DNA of 35,054 nucleotides from Deltaproteobacteria bacterium (GTDB taxonomy: Bacteria > Desulfobacterota > DSM-4660 > Desulfatiglandales > B25-G16): positions 1-35,054 of the forward strand of contig JAFDDT010000007.1 in NCBI GenBank assembly GCA_019310725.1, given 5' to 3'. Of this stretch, positions 25,682-34,051 are shown piece after piece. How positions within the stretch are numbered: position 1 is the first letter of the stretch; each line of letters begins with the position of its first letter. The notes beneath the pieces are model-generated. The model did not search any database. It worked only from the letters and a program-made list of their open reading frames with translations, and was not told the origin of the DNA. Made by a program: the position numbers and the translations under genes.

Positions 25682-26037
25682 ATAATAACCTTGCAATGAA
25701 ATTATTTTTAAAATATAATAACATTACTATGTTATTAAAATATTGTCAAGTGTTTTTACAATATTTTTCCCTGGTTGGCTGAATTTGGGCTTTGGTTCAT
25801 TTACCCAATGGAATGTGGCCTGAGAAATCAGAGCCTGTAAACCGTAAAAGGGGTCAGTAAACGGGGCCACCCATTTAAGATGGCAGGGAAGAAAGGCAAA
25901 AATCCTAATCCCTCTCTGAGGGAAAAGATATTCTTGAAACATGGCGAATCTGAACAACATTCAAAATAAAAAAGGCCGTTAGAAATAAAAAATTTCGATA
26001 TTTCATTATCCAAATTTCGAGAAATTTCGTCATCGCT
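25682..26037. other. AT-rich intergenic region between the two ATPase-type genes
   Basis: The left part holds the predicted promoter and palindrome of the downstream ATPase. Near 26012-26027 there is a short inverted repeat, AAATTTC and GAAATTT, around a two-base centre, with no T-run. No protein or RNA gene is apparent in the rest. Confidence 0.4.
25716..25749 (-). promoter_or_regulatory. Promoter-like -35 box and perfect palindrome upstream of the DUF4143 ATPase
   Basis: On the minus strand a consensus TTGACA (25749-25744) is followed by a perfect 9-bp inverted repeat, TAATAACAT and ATGTTATTA, around 4 nt (25716-25737). The palindrome occupies the place where a -10 box and start site would be; no strong -10 hexamer is seen at 16-18 bp. 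The layout suggests an operator, but the binding protein is unknown. Confidence 0.4.
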
Positions 26038-26703
26038 CTAAATATTTTTTTCAGAGATTGGCAAAAGTGCTAGAAATGTATCCACAGGAACAATCATTTT
26101 ATTTCCCTTATGCTCGACATCTTCTTTGCTCAAAATAAAGTATTTATTGATGGGAGGGATTCGTTTCACATCTCTTTCATCCACTCCCCTCCGGTATTTA
26201 ACCTCAATGCCCAAGCACCCTCTTTTCTCCCTGAAAATAGCATCTATTTCTCTGCCACTGTTGTCGTAATAAAACCACAAAAAGGTATTACCAGCCTTCA
26301 TTAATGGGATTTCTCCATACATACGAAGATGAGAAATAACAGTGCCTTCTACCATCTTTCCCAACAAATCCTCATCTTCCAGGGAGCTGGTGATAACGTC
26401 CCAGACCTCTTTCCCGCCAAGATAACTTCTTACTGAATGGAAGACGAAGGTGACAAAAAAATAGACCTTTTTATCCCCCTTTGACTTTATATTCCTTTTA
26501 TTAAAATCATAGGCATACAATACAAAGCAGATAAAGGAATCCTCCATGAACTCCAGATAGTCAATAGTAGTGACATGCGTTCTTTCAATTTGTCTCGATA
26601 AATTAGAAAAACTGTATCTTGAGCTATATTGCTCAGCAATTGCCCTGAGCATCTGCCTGGTTATGGTTTCTTGTTTCTGCAATCTGGTAAAGTCACCAAG
26701 CAC
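26038..26703 (-). pseudogene. Beheaded DUF4143-type ATPase remnant
   Basis: The 221 residues match only the C-terminal part of an ATPase-DUF4143 protein: a winged-helix-like stretch (SFSNLSRQIERTHVTTIDYLEFMEDS) and the nuclease-like GREIDAIFREKRGCLGIEVKYRR segment with an E-x-K core. The AAA domain with Walker A and B is absent. The frame opens after an in-frame TGA with only a GTG and no ribosome binding site. The break lies directly next to a repeat (26714-26938), suggesting the repeat or its insertion removed the 5' part. The two DUF4143 proteins here are not close copies of each other. Confidence 0.7.
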
Positions 26704-27123
26704 ATCTCATAATCGTTCACAGGTTCAGTGTTCAACGTTCAAGGTTAAGGAAAAAAAGGCATTGAGGATACTAAAGCCTCGCTAACAAGGCTTGTATTCC
26801 CAAGTAATTGGCAACTTGGCTCCAAATTTTGGATGACGCGTCAAGAAGCTGACGCCTTTCTCGTAAATATGCATCCCAAATGCAGTCCGGGGACGAGAAT
26901 GGAACTTCAAACCCGTGGCGCTTTGAACCCGTGAACGCCTATCACATCTCTTACAAATCTTTCAGCAATTGCTGGCTCTATTATATCTTTGTGGTGTATA
27001 GGTTGTTAAGCAGTATGCGGGTTTGAATCCGGCAGAAGGATCAAGATTACAGCATCTCTCCCGCTGCAGGATTTCACCGAGAAATGGAGTCAATTCCGAA
27101 TACCTTTTCAAGAATCAAGAGCA
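26704..27123. other. Gene-free stretch between the ATPase remnant and the toxin gene
   Basis: About 420 bp with no supportable gene. It contains the inverted-repeat-bounded segment at 26714-26938 and unexplained sequence up to the PIN-domain stop. I see no tRNA, CRISPR unit or terminator with a T-run. Confidence 0.5.
26714..26938. repeat. Segment bounded by TGAACCCGTGAACG-type inverted repeats
   Basis: CGTTCACAGGTTCA (26714-26727) and TGAACCCGTGAACG (about 26924-26937) are inverted copies matching at 13 of 14 positions, enclosing about 225 bp. The left end continues into iterations of GTTCAACGTTCAAGG. The same motif appears at 7650-7687. It abuts the truncated end of the ATPase remnant. Confidence 0.5.
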
Positions 27124-27579
27124 CTATAAGAATTGATCAGGGGTTAAGACAGTACCAGGGAAAACATTCTCGAAGTGAATCTTATCCCAGGTGACCATTG
27201 TCGAAATGAAAGGCAGGTGTTTTTGTGCCACAGCCACTACTAAGGCATCACCGAGAGAGACCCTATTCTTCAGCAGATCAAAAATCTCCTTAATAGCAAT
27301 ATTCGGAAAGCCCGTTTCAAGATCAGGAGCAGGCAATACGGTTACTTGGTATTTGTCTTGAAAGTAGAACCATAGTTCGGCCAGCTGCTTTTCATTGAGA
27401 TTAAATGAGAGGATTCCACAAAGCTCCAATAGGTTAACAATGGTGGTAAACGCGGTTTGCCGCTTGCCTATATAATTGAGAAACGCTCTGTTATTTCCGT
27501 AAGCAACGTCCCTTTTATATCGGAGGTCGATGACAAAGACATTAGTATCGACCAAAACTAACCCCTCTTTCGGATCCAC
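27124..27579 (-). CDS. PIN-domain toxin (VapC-like ribonuclease)
   Basis: The protein (about 151 residues) has the PIN fold of VapC-type RNases. The first metal-binding aspartate is in LVDTNVF near residue 11, followed by a glutamate in NLLELCG, then SLGDALVVAVAQ, and TMVTWDK near the C terminus. I prefer the GTG at 27579, because GGAGGGAGG lies 7 nt upstream; an ATG at 27597 and a TTG at 27555 are alternatives. It overlaps the end of the antitoxin gene by about 22 bases, as is common in such pairs. Its RNA target is unknown. Confidence 0.85.
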   Translation of the reverse strand: MDPKEGLVLVDTNVFVIDLRYKRDVAYGNNRAFLNYIGKRQTAFTTIVNLLELCGILSFNLNEKQLAELWFYFQDKYQVTVLPAPDLETGFPNIAIKEIFDLLKNRVSLGDALVVAVAQKHLPFISTMVTWDKIHFENVFPGTVLTPDQFL

Positions 27580-27821
27580 GCGGTAGCCTCCCTCCATCCC
27601 TTGAATTTAGGCTCTGTCTTTTGAAGAGTCTCCTCAATATCTATCCACGCTTCACCAAAAGATCTTAGCTCCTGTAAGGGCTTTCTGTGTTCCTTTTTTT
27701 GTGGAGCAATGACAGCCACTGGCTTCCCTCGGTAAGTAACCGTCATTTGTTCGCCCGACCTGACCTTTCTGATGACTTCCCCCGTCTTCAGTTTCAATTG
27801 CTTCGCCGTTATTATACCCAT
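27558..27821 (-). CDS. Phd/YefM-family antitoxin
   Basis: The 87-residue protein has the standard antitoxin layout. The N-terminal DNA-binding part begins MGIITAKQLKLKTGEVIRKV and carries the family's GKPVAVIAP strand near residues 32-40. A charged, tryptophan-containing C-terminal tail would wrap the toxin. The ATG follows TTAGGAG. It precedes the PIN toxin gene and would repress its own promoter, where an inverted repeat is visible. Pairing of a Phd-type antitoxin with a PIN toxin is known. Confidence 0.88.
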   Translation of the reverse strand: MGIITAKQLKLKTGEVIRKVRSGEQMTVTYRGKPVAVIAPQKKEHRKPLQELRSFGEAWIDIEETLQKTEPKFKGWREATAWIRKRG

Positions 27822-27835
27822 AAAACTGCTCCTAA

Positions 27836-27881
27836 GTGGTTACTTGCCTTCCATAGTAATCACTTCATTCTGGGATGTCAA
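27836..27881 (-). promoter_or_regulatory. Predicted toxin-antitoxin promoter with overlapping inverted repeat
   Basis: On the minus strand: TTGACA (27881-27876), a 17-bp spacer and TACTAT (27858-27853), with the antitoxin ATG at 27821. An inverted repeat, GTGATTACT (27863-27855) and AAGTAACCAC (27845-27836), overlaps the -10 box and start site and matches at 8 of 9 positions. It is a natural operator candidate for the antitoxin. Confidence 0.5.
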
Positions 27882-28035
27882 GTATAATTTGCAACTGACC
27901 AGGGTGGGGTCTAGCCAGGTTGTTTTTGTCGGCAAAGCATCTGGAAATTGCCTAGTTGTAGGTAGCGCATGTAAGGAAGTTGGTGACAAGAAGAGACCAG
28001 CTTACCTGCGTAGATCACGGAAGTGTTCTGTGTGA

Positions 28036-28194
28036 GATAAATGTATCACTGTCTGCAACGGGCAAACCTATGTTTTGCCCGGCCAGAAACTGGGAGAAAT
28101 CAAAATTGTTACCCTGAAAACGCGCCGCTCCCTTGCCGAACCGGTTGAAGGAGATGGCTTTAAAGTAGGCCAGATAATAAGAGTAAAGGATTAA
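28036..28194 (+). pseudogene. 5'-truncated copy of the lipoprotein 3' end
   Basis: Codons 28042-28194 translate as the last 50 residues of the lipoprotein at 17107-18012 plus the stop codon, with 37 of 50 residues the same, including GQTY, KLGEIKIV and GFKVGQI. There is a stop (TGA at 28033-28035) directly before the homologous part, and no start or ribosome binding site. The stretch just upstream can be aligned to the preceding EVF residues only in another frame. Its TAA overlaps the convergent recN stop by four bases, so it marks the original right flank of the block inserted after 18012. Confidence 0.85.
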
Positions 28195-29885
28195 GAGGAC
28201 AGCATCTCCCTGGCATGGGCGAGGGTCTTTTCAGATATTGTTCTGCCTCCAAGAAGCCTGGCAATCTCATTGACCCTGCCTTCCCTGTCTAGCGAGCTTA
28301 TGAGAGTGCGGGTCCTGCCTTTACTGACCCTCTTCTCAACCAAGAAATGTTTCTCACCGGAGCATGCTATCTGAGGTAGGTGCGTGATACACAGAATCTG
28401 ATGGTACTGGGCAAGGGAGCGCAGCTTCTCGCCAATAATAGCTGCTGTAGCTCCCGCAATGCCAGCATCAATCTCATCAAAGACTAGTGTTTCGACCAAA
28501 CCAGACCGCGCCAGTATAGTCTTGAGGGCAAGCATGATCCTGGACAGTTCCCCACCAGAGGCAATCTTGGCCATTGGTCTCAAATCTTCACCTACATTCG
28601 GTGATATCAGAAACTCTACAAAATCGATACCATCGGCGCTGATAGCAGAATCAACCATGTCTACCGAATGAATACCATCAGCTGACGAAATATAGCCACA
28701 CTCAATTTTAAATCTGGTCCCGGCCATACCTAATTGATTGAGTTCCTCTAATACCCTCTTTTCCAGTGTTTCTGCTGTTTCATGTCTCTTTTGAGAGAGG
28801 CTGGCGGCCATTCTCAATAATTCCTCCCATTTTTCCTCAAGCTCGGCCTCAGCCCTTTTGAGTTCCTCCTGCTTCTGGGCCAGTTGATACCTTCTTTGAG
28901 AGAGCTCTTCCTTCAAAGAGAGTATTTCCTCTATAGAGGAGCCATACTTCTTTTTCAATCGCCTGATGAGTTGCAATCTCTCCTCGACTGCTTCTAGCCT
29001 TTTGGGGTCAACCCTGAGCTTGGTGTAGAAATTCCGTAGCTCCAAGGCCAAATCCTCCACTCGAAGCACAACTGACTCCAACTCTTTCTTAAAATGATCC
29101 AGATTGGAGTCCATGCTAACGCCCTTACCCATTTCTTTGGTGAGGAGGCTCAAGACAGTTAAGACAGATTCATCCTTTTCATAGAGGGTATGATAGCCTT
29201 TAAACACTATATCCATTATACTCTCGGCATGCATAAGCCGGAGACGCTCCTCTTCGAGCCTGCTATCCTCACCCGGAACGAGCTTTGCCTCTTCAATCTC
29301 CTGGATCTGGAATTGTGTAAGCTCCCGTTTTTCCTCCTCTTTTTTTAAATCATCCCGCAGTTTTTCTAACCTTTCCTTACAAGCGTAATAGTCCCGGTAG
29401 AGGCCAGTAAATGTAAGCCTCTCTTCTGTTAGGTCACCAAAATCATCCAGGATAAAAAGATGGTTGTCAGGCCTCAGTAGAACCTGATGTTCGTTTTGTC
29501 CGGAGACACTTATCAGATGGGGCCCTAGCCGGGAAAGCATGTGAAGTGTGGCAAGAGAGCCATTGATCCTTACCCTGCTCTTACCCTCCTTGGAGATGGT
29601 CCTCTTTATCAACACCTCTCCATTAAATGGTATGTCCATATCAGCCAATAGCCTGGAAAGAGGAGATTCTGCAGGAACCTGAAACAGGGCCTCAACCACT
29701 GCCCTGTCGGCACCAGTTCTGATAAGATCAGGGGATGCCCGTCCCCCTACGATGAGATTAACGGCATTGATGATAATTGATTTCCCTGCGCCAGTCTCTC
29801 CAGAGAGTATGTTTGATCCTTCTGAAAAGCTCACAGATAAAGCGTCTATAATTGCAAAATCATTGATAGCAAGGTGAGTCAGCAT
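28191..29885 (-). CDS. recN: DNA repair protein RecN
   Basis: RecN is an SMC-like ATPase that gathers broken DNA ends for recombination repair. The 564-residue protein has Walker A GETGAGKS (29-36), two long coiled-coil arms between about 160 and 380, the signature ASGGELSRIMLALK, and Walker B LVFDEIDAGIAG. Length is standard. The ATG at 29885 is 3 nt after the PilB/GspE-type gene, so the two are cotranscribed. No LexA-type box can be judged within that gap. Confidence 0.97.
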   Translation of the reverse strand: MLTHLAINDFAIIDALSVSFSEGSNILSGETGAGKSIIINAVNLIVGGRASPDLIRTGADRAVVEALFQVPAESPLSRLLADMDIPFNGEVLIKRTISKEGKSRVRINGSLATLHMLSRLGPHLISVSGQNEHQVLLRPDNHLFILDDFGDLTEERLTFTGLYRDYYACKERLEKLRDDLKKEEEKRELTQFQIQEIEEAKLVPGEDSRLEEERLRLMHAESIMDIVFKGYHTLYEKDESVLTVLSLLTKEMGKGVSMDSNLDHFKKELESVVLRVEDLALELRNFYTKLRVDPKRLEAVEERLQLIRRLKKKYGSSIEEILSLKEELSQRRYQLAQKQEELKRAEAELEEKWEELLRMAASLSQKRHETAETLEKRVLEELNQLGMAGTRFKIECGYISSADGIHSVDMVDSAISADGIDFVEFLISPNVGEDLRPMAKIASGGELSRIMLALKTILARSGLVETLVFDEIDAGIAGATAAIIGEKLRSLAQYHQILCITHLPQIACSGEKHFLVEKRVSKGRTRTLISSLDREGRVNEIARLLGGRTISEKTLAHAREMLSS

Positions 29886-29888
29886 AGA

Positions 29889-31715
29889 TCAGATCTGCCC
29901 CCAGGTTACCCTGACTACCTCCTGATAGGTTGTTTCACCATTGAGCATCTTTTTGATAGCATTCTCCCTGAGCGTAACCATATCTTCCTTGCAGGCAGTC
30001 TGCCTGATCATATCGGCATTTCCTTCCCGGGCAATCAAATCCTTTATTGTTTCTGTAACCGGTAGGACTTCAAAAATACCGAACCTTCCCAAGTAACCGG
30101 TTCCCCGGCATCTGACACAACCCTTACCCCTGGTTAGCTCAATTATCCCCTCTTTTTTTGTCTCGATTCCCATCGCAATAAGCTCTTCGCTGCTCATTTC
30201 AAAGGTCTCGGTGCAGTAAGGGCAAATCTTGCGGAGGAGTCGCTGGGCCAAAACACCGATGAGGTTAGAATGGATAAGAAAACGGGGAACACCAAGGTCC
30301 ACCAAGCGGTCAATGCTCAGAGGGGCATCCTTGGTATGGAGGGTTGAAAGCACCAGGTGACCTGTCAGGGATGCTTGAATAGCATTCTGCGCTGTCTCCA
30401 GATCTCTCATCTCCCCAATCATAATTATGTCAGGGTCCTGCCGTAGAATATTCCTCAAGATACTGCCGAATGTAATACCCACTGCCGGCTGCACAGCTAT
30501 CTGGTTGAAATCCTCATATACCATCTCAATGGGATCTTCTACGGTGGTGATGTTCCTCTCTCTTGTGGATAGATACCTTAAGGTGGAATACAGGGTGGTT
30601 GATTTGCCGCTGCCAGTAGGGCCACACACCAGGACAAGGCCATAGGGAAGACTAATGAAGTGTTGGTATCGCACCTGGTCTAGTGATGTCATGCCGAGCT
30701 GGCTGATATCCCGGAACAGGATATCCGGATCCAGTATACGCAAAACTGCTTTCTCACCAAAGGCTGTTGGCACTGTTGAAACCCTGATCTCCGCCTCAAG
30801 CCCCTGACCCCTGTCAATCTTTATCCTCCCATCCTGGGGACGTCTCTTTTCCGTCATATCAAGGCGCGAGAGGTTCTTGATTCTGGAAATAAGGGCCCCA
30901 TGAAGGCTTTTTGGTAATTCGTAGATGGAATGTAAGATCCCATCAATCCGAAGCCTGACCGAGGTGATATTTCTCTTAGGCTCAATATGAATGTCACTGG
31001 CCCTCTGATCAAAGGCGTAACTAAAGAGGTGGTCCACGGCATTTACAATGTGGCGATCATCTGAGGGGAGATCCTTGGCTTTCCGGAGCCTCATATACTG
31101 CTCCAGGTTGCCGAGGTCAATCCCAGGGCCCGAAAACTGCTGATCAGCCGCAACGATCGATCGCCTGAAACCATAGAATTCATCTATGAGCTTGATGATA
31201 TCAGACTTGCTTGAAACCACGGGCCTAACTTTTAGTTGAGTAACCCTACTTATGTCGTCCATAACCTCAAGATTATGGGGATTTGGTGTGGCTACCGTCA
31301 GCCAGCCATCTTTTACACCAGTAGGAAGAACGAGGTGCTTCATGGCAAAGGATCTGGGAATCATGGTTGTTACCAACTTGAGATCAAGCTTGAGTGGATC
31401 TACCTTCTCATACTCTATTCCCCACTCTTTAGCCAGGGCCTGGTAAATGGTTTCTTCATCGAGCTCCCGTGTTGGATCATCTTTTCGGTTGAGTCTCAAA
31501 AAGCAGACAATATCAACAATCGTTATGGGATTAGTTATTCTGGAAGAGGAACCCCCTGATGCGTGCCTTATAATCCGCAGCTTCTCCAACTTCTTCTGCA
31601 GGATATCCTTTTTCCGGAAAATCCCTTCTCTCTGCCCCTTTGAAATAAGCCCCTGTTCAAAAAGGATACGACAAACGTCTTCTGGTAATAGGGGAGAAGT
31701 GGAACCTTTTTTCAT
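29889..31715 (-). CDS. Type IV pilus/type II secretion assembly ATPase (PilB/GspE family)
   Basis: This 608-residue hexameric ATPase would power pilus extension or type II secretion from the cytoplasmic face. It has an N-terminal GspE/MshE domain (about 85-185), an Asp box DIHIEP (241-246), Walker A GPTGSGKST (365-373), Walker B DPDIIMIGEMRD, a His box with LSTLHTKDAP, and a C-terminal zinc-binding pair, CPYC (498-501) and CVRC (533-536). The zinc site favours the PilB/GspE type over retraction ATPases. No platform protein or pilin gene is visible here, so pilus or secretion cannot be decided. The start at 31715 has a weak ribosome binding site. Confidence 0.92.
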   Translation of the reverse strand: MKKGSTSPLLPEDVCRILFEQGLISKGQREGIFRKKDILQKKLEKLRIIRHASGGSSSRITNPITIVDIVCFLRLNRKDDPTRELDEETIYQALAKEWGIEYEKVDPLKLDLKLVTTMIPRSFAMKHLVLPTGVKDGWLTVATPNPHNLEVMDDISRVTQLKVRPVVSSKSDIIKLIDEFYGFRRSIVAADQQFSGPGIDLGNLEQYMRLRKAKDLPSDDRHIVNAVDHLFSYAFDQRASDIHIEPKRNITSVRLRIDGILHSIYELPKSLHGALISRIKNLSRLDMTEKRRPQDGRIKIDRGQGLEAEIRVSTVPTAFGEKAVLRILDPDILFRDISQLGMTSLDQVRYQHFISLPYGLVLVCGPTGSGKSTTLYSTLRYLSTRERNITTVEDPIEMVYEDFNQIAVQPAVGITFGSILRNILRQDPDIIMIGEMRDLETAQNAIQASLTGHLVLSTLHTKDAPLSIDRLVDLGVPRFLIHSNLIGVLAQRLLRKICPYCTETFEMSSEELIAMGIETKKEGIIELTRGKGCVRCRGTGYLGRFGIFEVLPVTETIKDLIAREGNADMIRQTACKEDMVTLRENAIKKMLNGETTYQEVVRVTWGQI

Positions 31716-31819
31716 GGTTTATGCTTTTCTGAATCAGAATTGGCCCTTGCTCATCCCATGAGCTATACTGGGCAAAGAAGTGAACTGCTTTCTATAGATA
31801 TCACTTCCTGGTTATGCAA

Positions 31820-32641
31820 TCAAAGTCTTTTTATCACTCTGTCTTTTCCAGCAAATATGCTCTGGGCTAGCATCAAATCCTCATGGGTGTCTATACCCAG
31901 CACCTCATTCTCTTGCTCGGCAAGGGCAAAACCAACTGCCAGCCCATCATCGTTCAACAGCTCAACCAAATCAGTAATAAAATACTCCTCGACCACTACT
32001 ATGCGGCCATCTCTTTCCTTTTCTACCTTGTGAGGTATTTGTTTCAGCCTCTCAAGGTATTCAAGGATAATGGCTCTATTGGCTGCATATATGCCTGAGT
32101 TGCAGATCTCAAAACGGCTCTGCATCTCTCCTGGATATTCCCTCCAATATCGCCACTCGATAATCCTTTTTACCTTCTCATTTTCTATCTCTAAAACACC
32201 ATACTGAGCTCTGTCCCTTGGTTTAAAGCCCAGAACAACGAGATCCTGATAACTCAGGTGGCTGACAAGCTTCCGATAAGTTGATGGCTTTACAAAGGGA
32301 ACATCGCCCATAGTAATAATAAGATCTTCCTGATCTATGTCTTCTAAAAAACCCTGTGCAGCTATGAGGGCGCCCCCTGTTCCATTGGGCACAGGTTGAT
32401 CACAATAAAAAACACCAAGACCACCAGTGGCCTCAATCACCTCTTCCTTCCTGTGGTGCACCACCAGGGCCTTCGGTCCTGTTGGCAAATTTTTCATAAT
32501 TTCAGAAAATATCGGATACTCTCCTCTATAAGGGTCTGATCCCGGCACCAGGGGTAGGAGTATCTTGTTACCAGAATAATCCTTTATCCTGCTTCCATAA
32601 CCGGCAGCAAATATAACACAAGCAGTTCTCGTTTTCCTCAT
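31820..32641 (-). CDS. Sugar nucleotidyltransferase, GlmU N-domain-like
   Basis: The 273-residue protein has the nucleotidyltransferase fold used to make NDP-sugars from sugar-1-phosphate and NTP. The signature loop is VIFAAGYGSRIKDYSGNKIL near residue 10, followed by PNGTGGALIAAQ and ITMGDVPFV with the metal-binding aspartate. Unlike GlmU it has no left-handed beta-helix acetyltransferase domain. It resembles the UDP-N-acetylglucosamine pyrophosphorylase half, but the sugar is not determinable. The ATG at 32641 follows AAAGGA. It leads the operon with the PilB/GspE-type gene and recN. Confidence 0.88.
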   Translation of the reverse strand: MRKTRTACVIFAAGYGSRIKDYSGNKILLPLVPGSDPYRGEYPIFSEIMKNLPTGPKALVVHHRKEEVIEATGGLGVFYCDQPVPNGTGGALIAAQGFLEDIDQEDLIITMGDVPFVKPSTYRKLVSHLSYQDLVVLGFKPRDRAQYGVLEIENEKVKRIIEWRYWREYPGEMQSRFEICNSGIYAANRAIILEYLERLKQIPHKVEKERDGRIVVVEEYFITDLVELLNDDGLAVGFALAEQENEVLGIDTHEDLMLAQSIFAGKDRVIKRL

Positions 32642-32722
32642 TACCGATCCTTTTCGGCCTCCTATTCAATAGTTTCTTCGGCGGTCATATAGCTGAAAAC
32701 CATTGCCGAGAGAGCGTCGAAT

Positions 32723-33034
32723 CTAAAAAAGGTCATCTTCTTTTCCTGGATCCAGCCTTATCCAGATTCTGTAGAGTTTTTCTCCACCTTCCTCAAAGCA
32801 TTTATATCCTGCAGAGTCGACCTCTTCTACCATAACCCCTCCTAACTCTCTGCATTGAGCCAGCCAGTTTTCAAAATGTTCACCACCACCAAAATAGGCC
32901 TTTCTCCATCTATTTCCTTCAGCGTCTATCTTCCTTCTCTTTAGCCAACTCTTCTTCGGCCATTTTTTCTCGGATTGTTTTACTCTCGCGGCTTTCCTCG
33001 GAAACCATCTCCCCCTCCTCCTTACAATAAGCAT
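32723..33034 (-). CDS. Small conserved-looking protein, probably frameshifted near its N terminus
   Basis: I cannot name this 103-codon frame. From about residue 45 on it looks like a genuine small protein: FGGGEHFENWLAQCRELGG, then GYKCFEEGGEKLYRIWIRLD. The first 40 residues are very basic (Arg, Lys and Trp) and look artificial. In a neighbouring frame at 33008-32919 a strong AGGAGGAGGGGG ribosome binding site precedes an ATG and a coiled, acidic-basic stretch starting MVSEESRESKTIREKMAEEE, which then hits TGA. The natural gene probably started at 33008 and lost its frame near 32920-32940. The ATG at 33034 has no ribosome binding site. Confidence 0.5.
   Translation of the reverse strand: MLIVRRRGRWFPRKAARVKQSEKKWPKKSWLKRRKIDAEGNRWRKAYFGGGEHFENWLAQCRELGGVMVEEVDSAGYKCFEEGGEKLYRIWIRLDPGKEDDLF
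32919..33008 (-). other. Strongly initiated 29-codon frame, likely the true N terminus of the 32723 gene
   Basis: The ATG at 33008 lies 5 nt after a purine-rich AGGAGGAGGGGGAG run, the best initiation signal in the region. The frame gives a charged helix of alternating Glu and Lys or Arg and ends at TGA (32921-32919). The following conserved segment is in another frame. One small insertion or deletion would join them. A short leader peptide is the alternative. Confidence 0.45.
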
Positions 33035-33249
33035 TCAGTGCACTAGCAAAGCTTTTCCTCAAACCGATCCACCCTCCGTAGCAGGCTACTGCGGACACCG
33101 TCGGCCATAGCCTTTGGCATCGGACGGGGACGGGCGAGTGGAGAAAAACTATATTCGATTGATTGAGACGAACGGATGTTGGTTCCCTCTAAGGTTATAG
33201 GGTTGCGCTGCTGGTTCCCTATGACGTTAACCGTTAACCGTTTCGAGCT

Positions 33250-33295
33250 GCGCCCGCCTGCTAACGCCTGAGCGAAGCAATGGCGGGCAGGCAGC
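33250..33295. repeat. GGCGGGCAGG-family palindrome
   Basis: CTGCGCCCGCC on the left pairs imperfectly with GGCGGGCAGGCAG on the right around a centre containing GCCTGAGCGAAGC. A similar CGCCTGAGCGGC centre occurs in the copy at 13648-13720, which supports common origin. Confidence 0.55.
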
Positions 33296-33496
33296 CGCAA
33301 CCGTTCTACGATCCCAATTATCCGTATTACGAAAACTTGATACAAATCTTAAGATCTTGCTGTGTATAGACGGCCAGTGGCGGCTTTATCCGCAGCCACC
33401 TCCTTCTATATCTTCGGCCTCATCCTCAGATCTGTTCCCGCTCAAAAAAACTACAATCTCCCTGATCTATTGTCAATAGTCGCCAGCATATCTACA

Positions 33497-33535
33497 GGGT
33501 AACGTCAAAGTCCAAGGTATGGGTGTCTTTTTTTT
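33497..33535. repeat. Dispersed repeat copy 2 (GGGTAACGTCAAAGTC)
   Basis: It has the same 16-bp block and the same following GGGTGTCTTTTT block as at 13422-13461, with one fewer base between them. Both copies are intergenic and in the same orientation. Confidence 0.6.
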
Positions 33536-34051
33536 GGTTATGCCCTCTGACATGGCCCTGAGCATATCTACTTCCACGCAATTGGTGAATTTAGAGGAAA
33601 GCCAAAATTTCACCTTCTATTCTTATGATATGTGTTTCCCGCTCCATTTACGATCCAAAAAATCTCAAAGCTTCTCGGGAGTGAAATCCAGTTTGGCAAA
33701 TATCCTTTTCTCAAGATCATAAGTTTCATGTTCAAGGCTACTCATCCGCTGCCTTACATTCTTATCCATCCCTCAACGCCCATGGCGTTTTGCTAGATCG
33801 GCAAATCGCTCCGCAGGAGTTACAACCTTGATATGCATCACCCGCTTATCTGAACTTCTCGCAAATTGTATACTTTATATTGAAAATAAGCGACTCCTGA
33901 TGGCGTTTTTTATCCCACCTGCATGGAATAATGGCCTGCCCTGGCGCGACATTGCTGGAATACACGCTGGGCGTTATATTATTTTCAATAAGGTGAAACA
34001 AGAACCCATTATTGCAATTGTGAGCGAAGCGAACTAACTTGATAAAAATAG

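Larger units (their letters stand above)
33035..34051. other. Gene-poor, repeat-rich stretch
   Basis: About 1 kb without a supportable gene. It holds a GC-rich palindrome (33250-33295), copy 2 of the GGGTAACGTCAAAGTC repeat (33497-33535), and a segment near 33828-34058 that is open on both strands and contains a 12-bp inverted repeat, TATTGAAAATAA (33878-33889 and 33979-33990). Short frames here lack ribosome binding sites and read through repeats. Confidence 0.5.

Noticed and set aside
18013-28041. Classical integrase-driven genomic island or prophage
   Set aside because: No integrase, transposase, phage gene or tRNA attachment site is visible in the block. The flanking repeat is a protein-coding end with only about 72% identity, too diverged for a recent att duplication.
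33043-33345. 100-codon frame on the minus strand
   Set aside because: It runs through the GC-rich palindrome, has no ribosome binding site, and its translation resembles no domain.
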